The notes: a model not told the origin generated them from the sequence alone. Counted from the first letter of the stretch, positions 1 to 12,188 are shown. The stretch: 64,000 bases of DNA from JACCXG01 sp963717745 (GCA_963717745.1 CAVQXJ010000006.1:57271-121270); one strand, 5' to 3'. Numbers and translations: made by a program.

Positions 1-1
1 G

Positions 2-1594
2 CTGATCTTCGTACTCTCGGCGGTCGGGCTGGTCCTGCTCATTGCCTGCGCCAACGCGGTCAATCTGCTGATTGCCCGCGGCCTGCACCGCAGCCGTGAA
101 CTGGCGATTCGCGGCGCGCTTGGCGCCTCGCGAGGCCGGCTCCTCCAATACGTCTACGTTGAAGCCGGCATTCTCAGCACGGCGGCGGCGCTCGTGGGCC
201 TCGGCGTAACCGTTGGCCTGCTGCAGCTGATCACTTTCTATGGCGCGAACTACATCCCGCGGATCGATGAGATCCGGGTGTTCGGTCCCGCGCTCCTGTG
301 GCTGGCCGTTCTCACGCTCGCCAGCGCCGTCATGATCGGCTTCGTTCCGGCGTTGCATGGCTCACGCATCCGAGCGGACGAAGCGCTCCGGGCGGGCGGG
401 AGGGCGACAACCGACGGTCCGGCGTCGCGGCGAGTGCGGCGCGTGCTCGTCGCGGCGGAGTTCGCGCTGGCGACGCCGCTGCTCGTCGCGGCGGCGCTGG
501 TGCTCCTCAGCCTCGATCGCTTGAATCGTGTACCGGTCGGCCTCGATACCGAGCGGATGCTGACCGCAGCCGTGTCGCTGACCGGGGCCCGCTACGCACA
601 GGACACGGACAGGGCCGCGTTCTGGAAGCGCGCGCTGGAGCGTCTGCAGGCGGTGCCCGGCGTCGAAGCCGCGGCGGTGTCCGACAGCAGGCCGCCGCGG
701 GAGGTGGGGCAGCACAACAACTTCGATCTCGAGGATCGGCCAACGCTGGCGGCAGGCAGTCAGCCGGTCTGCCCGTGGGTTGGCGCATCCCCTGAGTTCT
801 TCAAGACCGTCGGGTTGACCCTCGAGCGGGGACGGCTTTTCGACGATCGATCGCTGCAGGAACGCGTGGTCGTGGTCGATCGCGCCTGGGCGAACAGATT
901 CTTTCCCGGCGAAGAAGTCCTGGGCCGCCGATTCCGGAGCGGTGGCTGTGCGTCGTGTGACTGGACCACCGTGGTCGGTGTCGTCGGCAATGTGAAGTGG
1001 GCCGGGCTGGAAGCGCCCGAAGACGGAACCGTGTATTACCCGCTCGTCGATCTCCCGAACGGGTTCGTCGTGCTGCGTACGACCGGCGATCCCGTGTCGC
1101 TCTCGCTGTCGCTCCAGCAGGCCGTGAAAGAGCTCGATCCGGGGCTGGCGCTGTCGAGCATCTCGACCGGCAGCGAGCTCGTGTCCAACGCGCTCGCGAC
1201 CCCGCGATACCTGTCGGTGCTGATGGCGACCGTGGCGCTGGTGGCGCTCGGCCTGTCGATCGTCGGCATTTACGGCGTGATGGCCTACTTCGTCCAGCAG
1301 CACACCCGGGACATCGGCATCCGGTTGGCACTCGGCGGCGAGCCCGCCCGCGTGCGGCGCATGATCCTGCTCCAGGGACTGCGGCTGGTGCTGGTCGGCG
1401 TCGCGGCCGGCATCGGCGCCGCGCTGGTCACGAACCGGCTGATGGGGACGATCCTGTTTGGCGTCAGCCCGACGGACCTCCGCACGATGGTCGGCGTGCC
1501 GGTCGTCCTCATGATGGTGGCCATGGCGGCCTGCCTCATCCCGGCGCGGCGCGCCGCCGCGGTCGATCCCGCGGAGATTCTCAGGGAGAGTTGA
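2..1594 (+). CDS. ADOP-type FtsX/MacB-like permease, 5' end outside window
   Basis: The reading frame is open from base 2, so the gene starts upstream of the window. The first residues (LLIACANAVNLLIAR) are the conserved end of the first FtsX module of the long acidobacterial permeases. A MacB-like periplasmic domain follows, then a second FtsX module ending in the typical PARRAAAVDPAEILRES tail. These proteins have no ATPase of their own; their substrate is unknown, and they are thought to act like MacB/LolC permeases in the inner membrane. The N-terminal half is not visible, so a PadR-linked prefix domain cannot be excluded. The stop lies 13 bases inside the 3' end of the convergent small membrane protein gene. 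Confidence 0.9.
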   Translation: MIFVLSAVGLVLLIACANAVNLLIARGLHRSRELAIRGALGASRGRLLQYVYVEAGILSTAAALVGLGVTVGLLQLITFYGANYIPRIDEIRVFGPALLWLAVLTLASAVMIGFVPALHGSRIRADEALRAGGRATTDGPASRRVRRVLVAAEFALATPLLVAAALVLLSLDRLNRVPVGLDTERMLTAAVSLTGARYAQDTDRAAFWKRALERLQAVPGVEAAAVSDSRPPREVGQHNNFDLEDRPTLAAGSQPVCPWVGASPEFFKTVGLTLERGRLFDDRSLQERVVVVDRAWANRFFPGEEVLGRRFRSGGCASCDWTTVVGVVGNVKWAGLEAPEDGTVYYPLVDLPNGFVVLRTTGDPVSLSLSLQQAVKELDPGLALSSISTGSELVSNALATPRYLSVLMATVALVALGLSIVGIYGVMAYFVQQHTRDIGIRLALGGEPARVRRMILLQGLRLVLVGVAAGIGAALVTNRLMGTILFGVSPTDLRTMVGVPVVLMMVAMAACLIPARRAAAVDPAEILRES

Positions 1595-1862
1595 CAACAC
1601 AACGCCGTCGAGGCTGCGCCCTCGCTAGGACCGAGCGGCAGGCACCAACGGACACCTGCGCCGCCCGATGCACTGCCCACGCGAGCGCGATCAGGACTGG
1701 CGGCGCGAAGAGTACGACCAGCGCGTGCTTCACGAAAACCATGCCCGACTGCGCTGCGCCGTTGGCAATCGGAAGCGCGAGCGTCACCGCGTAGTACGCG
1801 CCAAGCGGTAGAGCCACGCGCCGAAACGCCCTCGCGAGCGTGGGTCGCGTAATACTGATCAT
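1581..1862 (-). CDS. Small membrane protein (about 93 aa), possibly exosortase-associated
   Basis: The start is taken at the ATG at 1862, reading MISITRPTLARAF, because it overlaps the TGA of the preceding minus-strand frame as ATGA, a sign of translational coupling. Two hydrophobic stretches (around LPLGAYYAVTLALPIANG and ALVVLFAPPVLIALAWAV) suggest two membrane helices. I do not recognise the family firmly. It resembles small proteins found next to exosortase genes, but that is an impression and not a search result. It lies at the end of the SBP-kinase-regulator operon and overlaps the 3' end of the convergent permease gene by 14 bases. Confidence 0.5.
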   Translation of the reverse strand: MISITRPTLARAFRRVALPLGAYYAVTLALPIANGAAQSGMVFVKHALVVLFAPPVLIALAWAVHRAAQVSVGACRSVLARAQPRRRCVVNSP

Positions 1863-1990
1863 GACAGCCAACCTTCGCTCATGATCGAGCGCGAAGGTTG
1901 GCCAACCCGGTCGTCGACCCGTCGCGCGAGCTCGCACAACACCACCAGTCCCGCGAAATACACCACGATCCCTTCAAGATGACCGGCGTA
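1859..1990 (-). pseudogene. 3' tail of a lost membrane gene fused behind the regulator
   Basis: In the frame next to the truncated response regulator, the last ~40 codons read as a hydrophobic helix (GIVVYFAGLVVLCELARR) followed by a charged tail, and end in a TGA that overlaps the start of the small membrane gene as ATGA. This coupling suggests the tail is genuine coding sequence from a gene whose 5' part is missing. The helix plus Arg-rich end would fit the C-terminus of an exosortase-like protein, but the remnant is too short to assign. It begins about where receiver homology stops in the other frame. Confidence 0.4.
1867..1902. repeat. Short inverted repeat (hairpin)
   Basis: The arms gccaaccttcgctc and gagcgcgaaggttggc face each other across the hexamer ATGATC and differ by two inserted bases. 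The hairpin lies over the coupled stop/start junction of the remnant gene and the small membrane gene, so it could affect translation of the latter. Confidence 0.6.
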
Positions 1991-2214
1991 TCGATGCCGC
2001 GCTGCTGCAGCCGCCGCAGCACCTCGAAGCCGTCCGTCCCGGGCATATCGAGATCGAGGACGACGCAATCGATCGGCTCCCTCGCCAGGAGATCGAGCGC
2101 CGCGTCGCCGCCGGCGGCGACCGTGGTGGTGTAGCGCCCGACCCGTTTCAGGTCGTAGGCATATTGCTCGGCCATCGCGGGCACGTCATCGACGACCAGA
2201 ACCTGCAATGTCAT
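1879..2214 (-). pseudogene. Truncated NtrC-like response regulator (receiver only)
   Basis: The start MTLQVLVVDDVPAMAEQYA and the phospho-acceptor block CVVLDLDMPGTDGFEVLRRL mark a CheY-like receiver. Homology stops after GIDTPVI, just where the conserved Thr/Ser and Lys of the receiver should follow. The rest of this frame (LKGSWCISRDWW...) is not receiver-like, and no AAA+ or DNA-binding output domain exists. The ATG overlaps the kinase stop (ATGA, 2211-2214), so it was the cognate regulator. A deletion or assembly join has fused it to the tail of another gene. As written, it cannot carry out normal phosphotransfer output. Confidence 0.75.
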
Positions 2215-3941
2215 ATTCGTTTCGCGGAGCCGGCCGGAATGTCGATGGTGATCCGCGTGCCCGTGCCGGCCGCGCTCTCGACGCCAACCGTGCCGTTGAG
2301 GTCCATCACCAGCCGTCGAACGATGGAGAGACCGAGACCGGTGCCGCCCTCCTTCGTGGTGTAGAAATCGTTGAAGATCCGTCCGGTCTCGTCGGCAGTC
2401 ATGCCGCGGCCGGTGTCGGCGACGGTCACCCGGACTGCCGGCGGCTCAGCCTGTCGATCGATCACCTGCGTCGACACGGTGACGCGGCCAGGCTTCGACT
2501 GCAGGCTATCCACCGCATTGGCCGTGAGGTTCTCGAGGATACGCCGAATTGCCACCGGGTCTCCGAGAACCGCGGGGAGATTCATGGACAGGTCGGTGCC
2601 GAACTCGACATGGTCGTGCGCCCGGGCGGCGCCTACGACTTCGGTGATCAACACGTTCAGATCGCACTCGCGCCGATCCAGCGGCCGCGACAGCCGCTGA
2701 TAGCTCGTGGCGAGCGTCTCGAGATACGCGATGCTCGAATCGATGGTCGGCCGCCGCTCGCCGAACACCACCGGAAGGGCGCCTGGTTCGTCCCGTTCGA
2801 CCTGGGCGAGATGGCGCATCACATTGCGAAGCGGGATCAGCCCGTTCTTGATGTCGTGATTGATCTGGCGCGCGAGGTCGCCGACGGTGGCGCGCCGCTC
2901 GGCCTCGCGCACGCGGGCGGTGCTGGTCCGCAGCCGCGCGGCAAGGTCACCGAGCACCCTGGACAAGGTGCCGACTTCATCGGTGCCGGAATCGAAGTCG
3001 ACGTCGAGACGATCGAGATCGAGCACGGCGGTCTGGTCGGCAAGGGCGGCCAGCCGTCTGGTGATGCGCGACGAGACCCACACGGCCAGCAGCAACGCCG
3101 TGGCCGCGGTTCCAAGGGCGGCCAGGAGAAACCACGCGTCCACGCTGTGCAGAAGAGCTCTCAGCGGCGTCAAGGACTGATTGACCTTCATCCGCGCCTG
3201 CACGACCTCGAGCTGTGGTCCGGCGCCGGTGCGGATCAGTGGAAACTGAAGCTCGCCGACGGCGGCATCCTCGGTGGTGTCCGCCCTTCCCGGTGACGGC
3301 GGATTCGAAGGGGAGCGGGGCGTCGCCAGCCCTCCGCCCGGATATTCGAGCGACACGACGATCGCTCGATCGCGGGCCAGCCGGGCGAGAAACGACTCGT
3401 CCACCGCGAGACCACCGATGATGCTGAAGGTCCGGCCGCCGATCTGAAACGTCTGCGCACGCGCCAGGGCGAAGAAGTCGCGCTCGGCGCTCCGCGCGGT
3501 CACCAGCGCCGGGCCGGGCGCGTTGTTCAGAGCCGGGACCAGTCCGGCCTCGACGCGGCCATGCTCGTTCCTGAAGTGGCCGGAGCTGATGATCGTGCCA
3601 TCGCCGTCCTGAATCTGGAGCATCGACAGGCCCGTGAGACGCATCGCCGTGCCGGCATAGTCCAGGAGATACGGCCGTTCCGCCTCGATGCCGGCAACGG
3701 CGGCGAGGCGAAACCGGTTGTCCGTGAGAAGCGCACTCTCGAGCGAGGCGAGCCGATCGGCAACTCCGGCACTCTCACGCGCAAGATCTTCCCGAATGAC
3801 CTCGACCACCTGGTCGACGCGGAGCTGGTACTCGTGCGAGAGACGGCTGGCCATCTCCCGCCGCAGCCCGAACACCAGCAGCGCGATGGCGATCAGCACG
3901 ACGGCCGCAAAGGCCAGAATCAGGCGGGTCCGCAGGGTCAC
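2211..3941 (-). CDS. Membrane sensor histidine kinase (AtoS/NtrB-like)
   Basis: A 576-aa sensor kinase. An N-terminal helix (about residues 8-24) and a second one (about 275-293) enclose a periplasmic sensor domain of roughly 250 residues. HAMP, a dimerisation/phospho-acceptor helix with the H-box INHDIKNGLIPLRN, and a HATPase domain follow (N-box ENLTANAVDSL, G1 VADTGRGM, FYTTKEGGTGLGLSIVRRL). It is translationally coupled by four-base overlaps to the upstream substrate-binding lipoprotein and the downstream regulator, suggesting that ligand binding by the lipoprotein feeds into the kinase (inference). The reading frame is intact although both neighbours are damaged. Confidence 0.92.
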   Translation of the reverse strand: MTLRTRLILAFAAVVLIAIALLVFGLRREMASRLSHEYQLRVDQVVEVIREDLARESAGVADRLASLESALLTDNRFRLAAVAGIEAERPYLLDYAGTAMRLTGLSMLQIQDGDGTIISSGHFRNEHGRVEAGLVPALNNAPGPALVTARSAERDFFALARAQTFQIGGRTFSIIGGLAVDESFLARLARDRAIVVSLEYPGGGLATPRSPSNPPSPGRADTTEDAAVGELQFPLIRTGAGPQLEVVQARMKVNQSLTPLRALLHSVDAWFLLAALGTAATALLLAVWVSSRITRRLAALADQTAVLDLDRLDVDFDSGTDEVGTLSRVLGDLAARLRTSTARVREAERRATVGDLARQINHDIKNGLIPLRNVMRHLAQVERDEPGALPVVFGERRPTIDSSIAYLETLATSYQRLSRPLDRRECDLNVLITEVVGAARAHDHVEFGTDLSMNLPAVLGDPVAIRRILENLTANAVDSLQSKPGRVTVSTQVIDRQAEPPAVRVTVADTGRGMTADETGRIFNDFYTTKEGGTGLGLSIVRRLVMDLNGTVGVESAAGTGTRITIDIPAGSAKRI

Positions 3942-5463
3942 CGCCCAACAATCCCTTCTCCGATCAGCAATCCTCCATCCCAGTCCGCGGTGAGGCCGGA
4001 TCTGCCCCGCCGCACAATGGCTCGCAGCCGTGCCTCGATCAACGGGACGATGGTCTCGGGATCGAGCCAGCGAGCGCTATCCATCAGGATCTGGATGTCC
4101 CGGCATGGGTCGAGCGGACGACGGTCGAGGGAGATGATGTAGCCGGCATCGCGCCCGCGCCGTCGTGCCGCAGCGAGGGGCTCGCCGGTCAATGCGGTGG
4201 CCTGCTGGTAGGTCCGGCGCTGACGATCCGGAAGCAGCACCTCCAGAATCGCGGTTTCCGACAGCGCCCGAACCGCGGGACAGCCCGACCAGGCGCTCGG
4301 CCAGATCGCGCGAAGCGGCGTCGCGCACGTCATAGACGATTCGCGGTGTGAATGCGGCTTGCTCTCGCGGCTCGGAAGGCGCGACCGTGCAGTCCTGCAA
4401 CATCTGCCACCAGAACGGGCCCACCGCGCCTCGGGCTTCACCGCGAACGGCATCGCCGGCAAGGACCTGGCGCGCCTCCTCAGGCAGTGAGGGAGACCCG
4501 CGCGTGCGTCCGGGTGTGAGGAGCACGTGACTTCGTTGCCACTCCAGAGGCACGGACTGAAAGTGGGGCAGGGTCGCTGCGTAATCGAGCGCTGCGGGAT
4601 CCCGAGTGAGCAGCAGGTCGAGCCCTCTGTCCAACAGGTCTCGTGGGTCGCCCGGCGCCACGACGAACCGAATAGAAGGGAGGTTGTCCCGCTTGACCGT
4701 GATCACCGAATCAACGGCGGCAGCCGGCGCGTCCGGTTCTGGTGCAGCCCCGTCGGTTCGTGTGCCGAGCGGCCAACGTGAAGCGGCTGCGGGCCTGGCG
4801 ATGGCCAGGTCGGTATGAGCGAGCGCCAGTGGCATATCCACGCGTGGGCTCCTCAACGCGATCGCAACCGTCCGATCGTCGACGGGGACGACCGACTGGA
4901 CGAGACGGCTCACACGTCGGCAGCAACTCGTCTCCGGCGCCGTCGCGCATCCAACCGGCGCGGACGTCGGTCGAGGTGACCGGCGTGCCGTCGGAGAAAC
5001 GGGCGTTCTCGCGCAATGTGACGATCCAGGTCCGTCCGTCTGCGTCGAGCCGCCAGGACTCTGCGAGCCCTGGCCGGACGCGTCCCTTGCAGTCGACCCG
5101 AATCAGCGTCTCGTAGAGTTGGCGGAACAGTAAATGCTCGCTCTCGTTCGACGGGCGGGGTGCATTCGACGGGTCGATTCGGTCGACGAGGGCAACGGTC
5201 GCGATGGGCTCGCCCGGCTCAGCGATCAGTGCGCAGTCGAGCGAGGTCGTCCCGGGACCTGGCGCGGTTGCTGCCGGCGATGGTGGCGGCTCTGAGGGCG
5301 GGGCACCGGGGCTCGGAGTCTGGGGCGCTGGGGTCGATGGTGGGGGAACAGGCACACCCGCCGGGGTGCTTCGCGAGCTGCACGCAGATGTCAAAGCCGC
5401 CAGCCAGACGACGAACCCGACCGCTGCGAAGGTTCGACTCGGTACCGTCACGATTTCGCCCAT
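3938..5463 (-). CDS. Extracellular solute-binding lipoprotein (SBP_bac_5 family), frame-shifted
   Basis: The start at 5463 (MGEIVTVPSRTF) precedes a lipoprotein signal with lipobox LTSAC. A Pro-rich linker follows, then the peptide/nickel-binding protein core, including EHLLFRQLYETLIRVD and WIVTLRENARFSDGTPVTS. The frame changes near 4920 (into VSRLVQSVVPVDDRTVAIAL) and near 4285 (into AVRALSETAILEVLLPDRQ), each time restoring family-like sequence. The final part ends at 3938, overlapping the kinase start by four bases. No ABC permease or ATPase is adjacent, so it may act as a sensor subunit and not in transport. It is either a decaying gene or two sequencing indels. Confidence 0.75.
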
Positions 5464-5567
5464 GATAGCCGTGATTCGTGACGGCTTCGAATCGATCGAA
5501 GGCGGCACCGCGTCGCTTATCATGTCGCGGTCCTCGCTTCGGGACCGCGACGTACGAGAGGGTCGGG

Positions 5568-7979
<2,412 letters not shown>

Positions 7980-8012
7980 GGAGCCGGTCGAGCAGGCCTC
8001 GAGGCGTGGGGC

Positions 8013-9518
8013 TCACCGGTGTCGTTCTGGGAAAATCCCCGAGCCTGGTGCCAGGATGTTGTCGGGATCGAACCGCTGCTTCCACTTCACGAACTGCCGC
8101 CACACCGGTCCGTAATGGCGCGCCCAGTCTTTGGGGGTGACCTCGAGCGCGCCGATCGGATACCGGGTGCCGCCGGCGGCGCGCGCCTCCTCGAAGAGCC
8201 GGCGGTTGCGATCGAGCATCTCCGCGACGAACGCGGGATCGGGACCGGGCGCCGTCGACACGGTGAGGATATCGAACAGATAGATCCAGTCGCCTGCCGG
8301 CCGGTCCGGGACCCTGAGCAGGGGACGGGTCAGTTTCGATCGGCGCAACGGCAGGAGCAGCATGAAGCCCATCGGCCCGACGTCACGCGCCGGATCGAGC
8401 GTCGGCAACACCTCGGTGACGTAGGGTTCGACGGTCTCCTCGGGCAGCCAGACGTCGAACCACGGCTTGATCAGTCGATCCCACTGGAATCCGGCGCGGA
8501 ACGAGTCGACCAGGACGTCGACGCTCAACACCCAGTCAAGGTAGGTCGAATCGCGATGCGGGACGGCTTCGGGTGGCACGCTCAACCCCCGCAGCAGCCG
8601 CGCATCGTCTGGCGGATCGGACGGATCGAAGTAGGCCGCGAGCTGCATCACGGCGAGGAATCCCGTGGGACTCGGACCGGGTACCCAGATGTTGTAGATC
8701 TCGTTCAACTCGCCACGGCCGATCAGGGTGCGCAGGTCACGGAAGAACGTCGCGGTGTCGAAATAGACCGGGTTGTAGATGCGGGCCATCTGCCGGGCCC
8801 GCACGAGGTCCATCTTCACCCGGGTGATGACGCCGCACTGTCCGAGTCCGGCCAGCACCGCGTCGAACAGATCCCGATGCTCGTGCCTCGAGCATCGCCT
8901 GAGATGGCCCTCGCCGGTCACGACCTCGAGCTCCTGCACATGATCGACCTGGGCCCCCGCATAGTTCCGGCCCGAGACGCCGCCGACCGACAGCGTGCCG
9001 CCAATCGACAGGTTGGTGTATCCGGTCAGAACCGGAGGCGTCAGTCCACGCGCGGCGGCAGCGATCACCAGGTCCTTCCAGCGCACGCCCGCGTCCACAT
9101 CCGCCCCATGGCGGCTGAGAGAATGGATCCGGTTCAGCGAGCCGTTCTCGATCACCACGCCGCTCGACAGCGATTGCCCGTGCATCGTGTGCCCCTGCCC
9201 GCGCACCGCGACCTCGAGGTCGTAACGACGGCAGTAGCGGATCATGCGTTGGATGTCTCGCACCGACCCCGGCCGCAGCACCGCGCACGGCGTGTGCGAG
9301 ACGATATTGCCCTTGTCGGTCGCGTCGGCGGCGCGCGATGCCGCATCGAGCAGAAGGACGCCGTCCAGCGGGGGAGCATCCGCGAAGCTGGGGCAGCCGG
9401 TCGCGGCTACCTGGGAGATCCACCGCCGGCCGACGGGATCGAAGCCCGCGACCACCAACGCCGCGCTGGACCCCAGCATTCCGAGCATCCGACGGCGATC
9501 GATGTGGTTGTCGGCCAT
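8013..9518 (-). CDS. Exported FAD-linked oxidase (cytokinin-dehydrogenase-like)
   Basis: The start at 9518 (MADNHIDRRRMLGMLG) has a good GGAG site just upstream; upstream in-frame codons lack one. A twin-arginine-like RRR plus hydrophobic segment suggests Tat export. The PCMH-type FAD-binding domain is clear: VAVRGQGHTMHGQS (about residues 104-116) and NLSIGGTLSVGGVSGRNYAG. The His in GHTMHGQ matches the flavin-attachment region of cytokinin/berberine-type oxidases. The C-terminal half resembles the cytokinin-dehydrogenase substrate domain. The true substrate, probably an amine, alcohol or sugar, cannot be read from the sequence. Confidence 0.88.
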   Translation of the reverse strand: MADNHIDRRRMLGMLGSSAALVVAGFDPVGRRWISQVAATGCPSFADAPPLDGVLLLDAASRAADATDKGNIVSHTPCAVLRPGSVRDIQRMIRYCRRYDLEVAVRGQGHTMHGQSLSSGVVIENGSLNRIHSLSRHGADVDAGVRWKDLVIAAAARGLTPPVLTGYTNLSIGGTLSVGGVSGRNYAGAQVDHVQELEVVTGEGHLRRCSRHEHRDLFDAVLAGLGQCGVITRVKMDLVRARQMARIYNPVYFDTATFFRDLRTLIGRGELNEIYNIWVPGPSPTGFLAVMQLAAYFDPSDPPDDARLLRGLSVPPEAVPHRDSTYLDWVLSVDVLVDSFRAGFQWDRLIKPWFDVWLPEETVEPYVTEVLPTLDPARDVGPMGFMLLLPLRRSKLTRPLLRVPDRPAGDWIYLFDILTVSTAPGPDPAFVAEMLDRNRRLFEEARAAGGTRYPIGALEVTPKDWARHYGPVWRQFVKWKQRFDPDNILAPGSGIFPERHR

Positions 9519-9612
9519 CTCTCTCCTCCAGGGGATCGGCACAGTCCTCATTCAGACAAGCGGAAATCGCCGCGAGTTGTTTCATGGGCCGAATCAGGCC
9601 CGGCGGGAAAGA

Positions 9613-11052
9613 TTAGCGGGCTGCGACGGCCGCGCGGACCGGCCGGCCCGGCTTGATGCCACGCACCGGCTGTCCGTCCTTGACCACGACCACGCCGCTG
9701 ACGATCACGTGACGGATCCCACGAGGCGGCAGCGCGGGCTCGCGATAGGTCGAGCGATCGATGACCGTCGCCGGGTCGACAATCGCGATGTCAGCGTCGG
9801 CCCCGGCGCGGAGCCGGCCTTTCATTCGCATCGCCGGCACCCGTGCTTCGAGGCGTCGAGCCGGCATCAGCGTCATCTTGCGGATCGCGTCCATCAAGGT
9901 GAGCGCTCGCTCGTCGCGCACGTAGCGGCCGAGCACTTTGGAATACGTCCCGGTCGTCCTCGGATGACCGACGCCGTTCTCCCAATAGGCGTCGCTCGCG
10001 ATCATCGTGAGCGGGCTGGTCACGGCGGCCTTCACCATCTCCTCGCTGTTGGTGTGCAGGACGACGGGGCCACCAGTCTTTCGATACTTCCTGAATGATT
10101 CCGCCGTCAATCGCTCGCCGGTGACGGGCCACTCGAGCTGCGCCAGACGCTCGGCGGACGCCCCGTCGTATTCGTCCAGGTTCGCCGATTGAATCTCGGT
10201 CATCCCGGCGGTGTAGGGATACGCCTCGGTGGTGACATCCATGCCGCTGGTTCGAGCCTTGTCGATCAGGGCGAGGACGTCGCGCGTGGCGGTGGTGCTC
10301 GTGCTGTTCACGTGCACGATGTGGAGCGGCGCTTTCGTCTCGCGCGCGAGCCCTACGGCCTCGTCCACGCCGGCCACTCCTCGCCTCGTGTGGACGTGCA
10401 CCGGCACCTGACGCTGACCGGCCAGGGTGAACAGCGCGAGCAGCTCCTCGCGGCTCGCGGCCGGAGTGTAGGGGAACCCGGCCCCGATGGCGACGGCGCC
10501 CCGATCGAGCCCGCGCGCGACTCGCTGCACGATGTCCTTGATCTCCGCGGCGGAGGCCGGTTGATGCGCACCGGGTCCGGTCGGCAGGAACGCACCCGTG
10601 TCGCGCATCACGGCCATGCGCACCTGGATATGGCCGACGCTGACGCCGTAGTTGACGAGCTGTCCGCCGTCACGCCTGCGATACCAGGCGTCGACATCGC
10701 CGGTTCCGACCTCCAGCTCGAACGCGGTCGTGACGCCGTCGCTCGCCCGAAGCGGGTAAACATCGGCCGTTTCACCGTGCGCGTGCAGATCGATGAATCC
10801 CGGGACGACGACGGCGCCGGCGGCGTCGATGGTCGTGCGACCGGTCAGGCGTTCGGGAGAAATGGCGCTGATGGTCTGGCCATTGATGCCGACCCATCGA
10901 GCGGCATCGAGATTGGACTCAGGATCCAACACCCGGCCGTTGGCGATCACCAGATCGAAGGTCTGGCCGCGCAGCAGCGCGAGGGACAGCAGCGCCATCG
11001 CTGCGGCGACACTCACACGGCGCGGACGACGGTCGAGATGATGATTGACCAC
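9613..11052 (-). CDS. Exported metal-dependent amidohydrolase (N-acyl-D-amino-acid deacylase-like)
   Basis: The start is uncertain: a GTG at 11052 gives a basic N-terminus and the signal segment VAAAMALLSLALLRGQT; upstream in-frame sequence is not family-like. The domain begins at DLVIANGRVLDPES, with metal ligands in VVPGFIDLHAHGE, an internal HIVHVNSTS, and a late ASDAYWENGVGHPR carrying the catalytic Asp. The C-terminal sandwich is GRLRAGADADIAIVDPATV. Family members hydrolyse N-acyl amino acids or cyclic amides; the D-aminoacylase cysteine motif is not evident, so the substrate is open. Same strand and 95 bases downstream of the oxidase gene's upstream side; possibly one catabolic unit. 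Confidence 0.85.
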   Translation of the reverse strand: MVNHHLDRRPRRVSVAAAMALLSLALLRGQTFDLVIANGRVLDPESNLDAARWVGINGQTISAISPERLTGRTTIDAAGAVVVPGFIDLHAHGETADVYPLRASDGVTTAFELEVGTGDVDAWYRRRDGGQLVNYGVSVGHIQVRMAVMRDTGAFLPTGPGAHQPASAAEIKDIVQRVARGLDRGAVAIGAGFPYTPAASREELLALFTLAGQRQVPVHVHTRRGVAGVDEAVGLARETKAPLHIVHVNSTSTTATRDVLALIDKARTSGMDVTTEAYPYTAGMTEIQSANLDEYDGASAERLAQLEWPVTGERLTAESFRKYRKTGGPVVLHTNSEEMVKAAVTSPLTMIASDAYWENGVGHPRTTGTYSKVLGRYVRDERALTLMDAIRKMTLMPARRLEARVPAMRMKGRLRAGADADIAIVDPATVIDRSTYREPALPPRGIRHVIVSGVVVVKDGQPVRGIKPGRPVRAAVAAR

Positions 11053-11159
11053 GCGACGCGGCGGATTATACCTGTGCTTTGATGAGTGGTCCTGCCAGGA
11101 CTTCCGCTGTGTCCCCGGAGAGCGTGCGAGATACACTCTCGGCCATCAGGGAGGACTTC

Positions 11160-12187
11160 ATGACCGCCGATGACGACAGTGGTGCCGGTCCATTCGGACC
11201 GATCTCCCGACGCTCGGCCATCGGGTCAACGCTGCTCGCGGGCGCCGCCTTCCTCACCGGTCAGCCGATCGCCGCACAGGAGTCCAGCGGCACGGCCACC
11301 GCTCCGCCGAGGAAGCGCTATGACATGAAGAAGTCGATCAACCTGTGGGCGTTTCCGTACCCGCAGAAGATGACGCTCGTGCAGTGCCTGCAGCTCGCGA
11401 AGGACGCCGGCTTCGACGGCATCGAGCTGAACTACGACCTCGAGAACGATCTGTCGCCGAAGGCCGGCACCCGCGAATTCCAGCAGATCCGCGCGCGTGG
11501 CCGACGAGATCGGCATCGCGATCAGCGGCCTGTGCTCGTTTCTGTTCTGGCCGTACCCGCTGACCAGCAACGATCCCGCCAAGCGCGCACGCGGGCTCGA
11601 GCTGGCGGACCGGATGGCGCAGGCCGCGCACGATCTGGGAGTGGAGAACCTGCTGGTCGTGCCCGGCGCGGTCCACATTCCGTGGCGGGACGATCACGAG
11701 CCGGTGCCGAACGATGTCTGCGATCGCCGGGCCCGCGAGGCGGTCGCGACGCTCGTGAAGACCGCCGAGAAGCTGAAGGTCTCGCTCAACATCGAGAACA
11801 TCTTCTTCAACGGCTACCTGATGACGCCCGATGGAGATGAACGCGTTCGTCGACAGCTTCTCGAGCGACCGCGGTGCGCGTCCATTTCGACACCGGCAAC
11901 ATCATGCTGTTCCAGTTCCCCGAGCACTGGATTCCGATCCTCGGCAAGCGGATCGACAACGTGCACTTCAAGGAGTTCACCAAGAAGGGGACCGACTATT
12001 CGCTGGAATCGTTCCGGCCGCTGCTCGACGGCACGACCAACTGGCCCGCGGTGATGGAGGCGCTCGAGGCGACCGGCTACCGCGGCTACTGACGTTCGAA
12101 TACTTCCATCCGTACCCGCACTATCCCGAAGCGCTGATCTACCAGACGTCGGACTCGCTGGATCGGATGCTCGGGAGGAAGGGATAA
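11160..12187 (+). CDS. Exported sugar phosphate isomerase/epimerase (xylose isomerase-like TIM barrel), multiply frame-shifted
   Basis: The ATG at 11160 follows AGGGAGGA. A Tat signal is visible (ISRRSAIGSTLLAGAAFLTG). TIM-barrel sequence then appears in pieces: INLWAFPYPQKMTLVQCLQL and AGFDGIELNYD in the first frame, ADEIGIAISGLCSFLFWPYP after a shift near 11495, MEMNAFVDSF after a shift near 11832, VRVHFDTGNIMLFQFPEHW after one near 11870, and TFEYFHPYPHYPEAL after one near 12088. The metal and substrate residues (E in IELNYD, E in LNIEN, D/H in VHFDTGN, E in TFEYF) survive. Four shifts with no in-frame stops between them look more like sequencing indels than ancient decay. It ends two bases before the mutarotase start. 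Confidence 0.75.
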
Positions 12188-12188
12188 C

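Noticed and set aside
1859..1990. A named exosortase (such as XrtK)
   Set aside because: Only about 40 C-terminal codons remain; the catalytic Cys/Arg/His segments are missing, so the assignment is only an impression.
8019..9656. Long plus-strand open frame opposite the FAD oxidase
   Set aside because: It is a mirror frame of a well-supported gene in high-GC DNA, with Arg/His-rich low-complexity translation and no domain pattern. The same applies to the long antisense frames opposite the permeases, RND and fusion genes.
9613..11052. A firm D-aminoacylase call
   Set aside because: The metal ligands fit the superfamily, but the cysteine-containing motif typical of D-aminoacylases is not evident.
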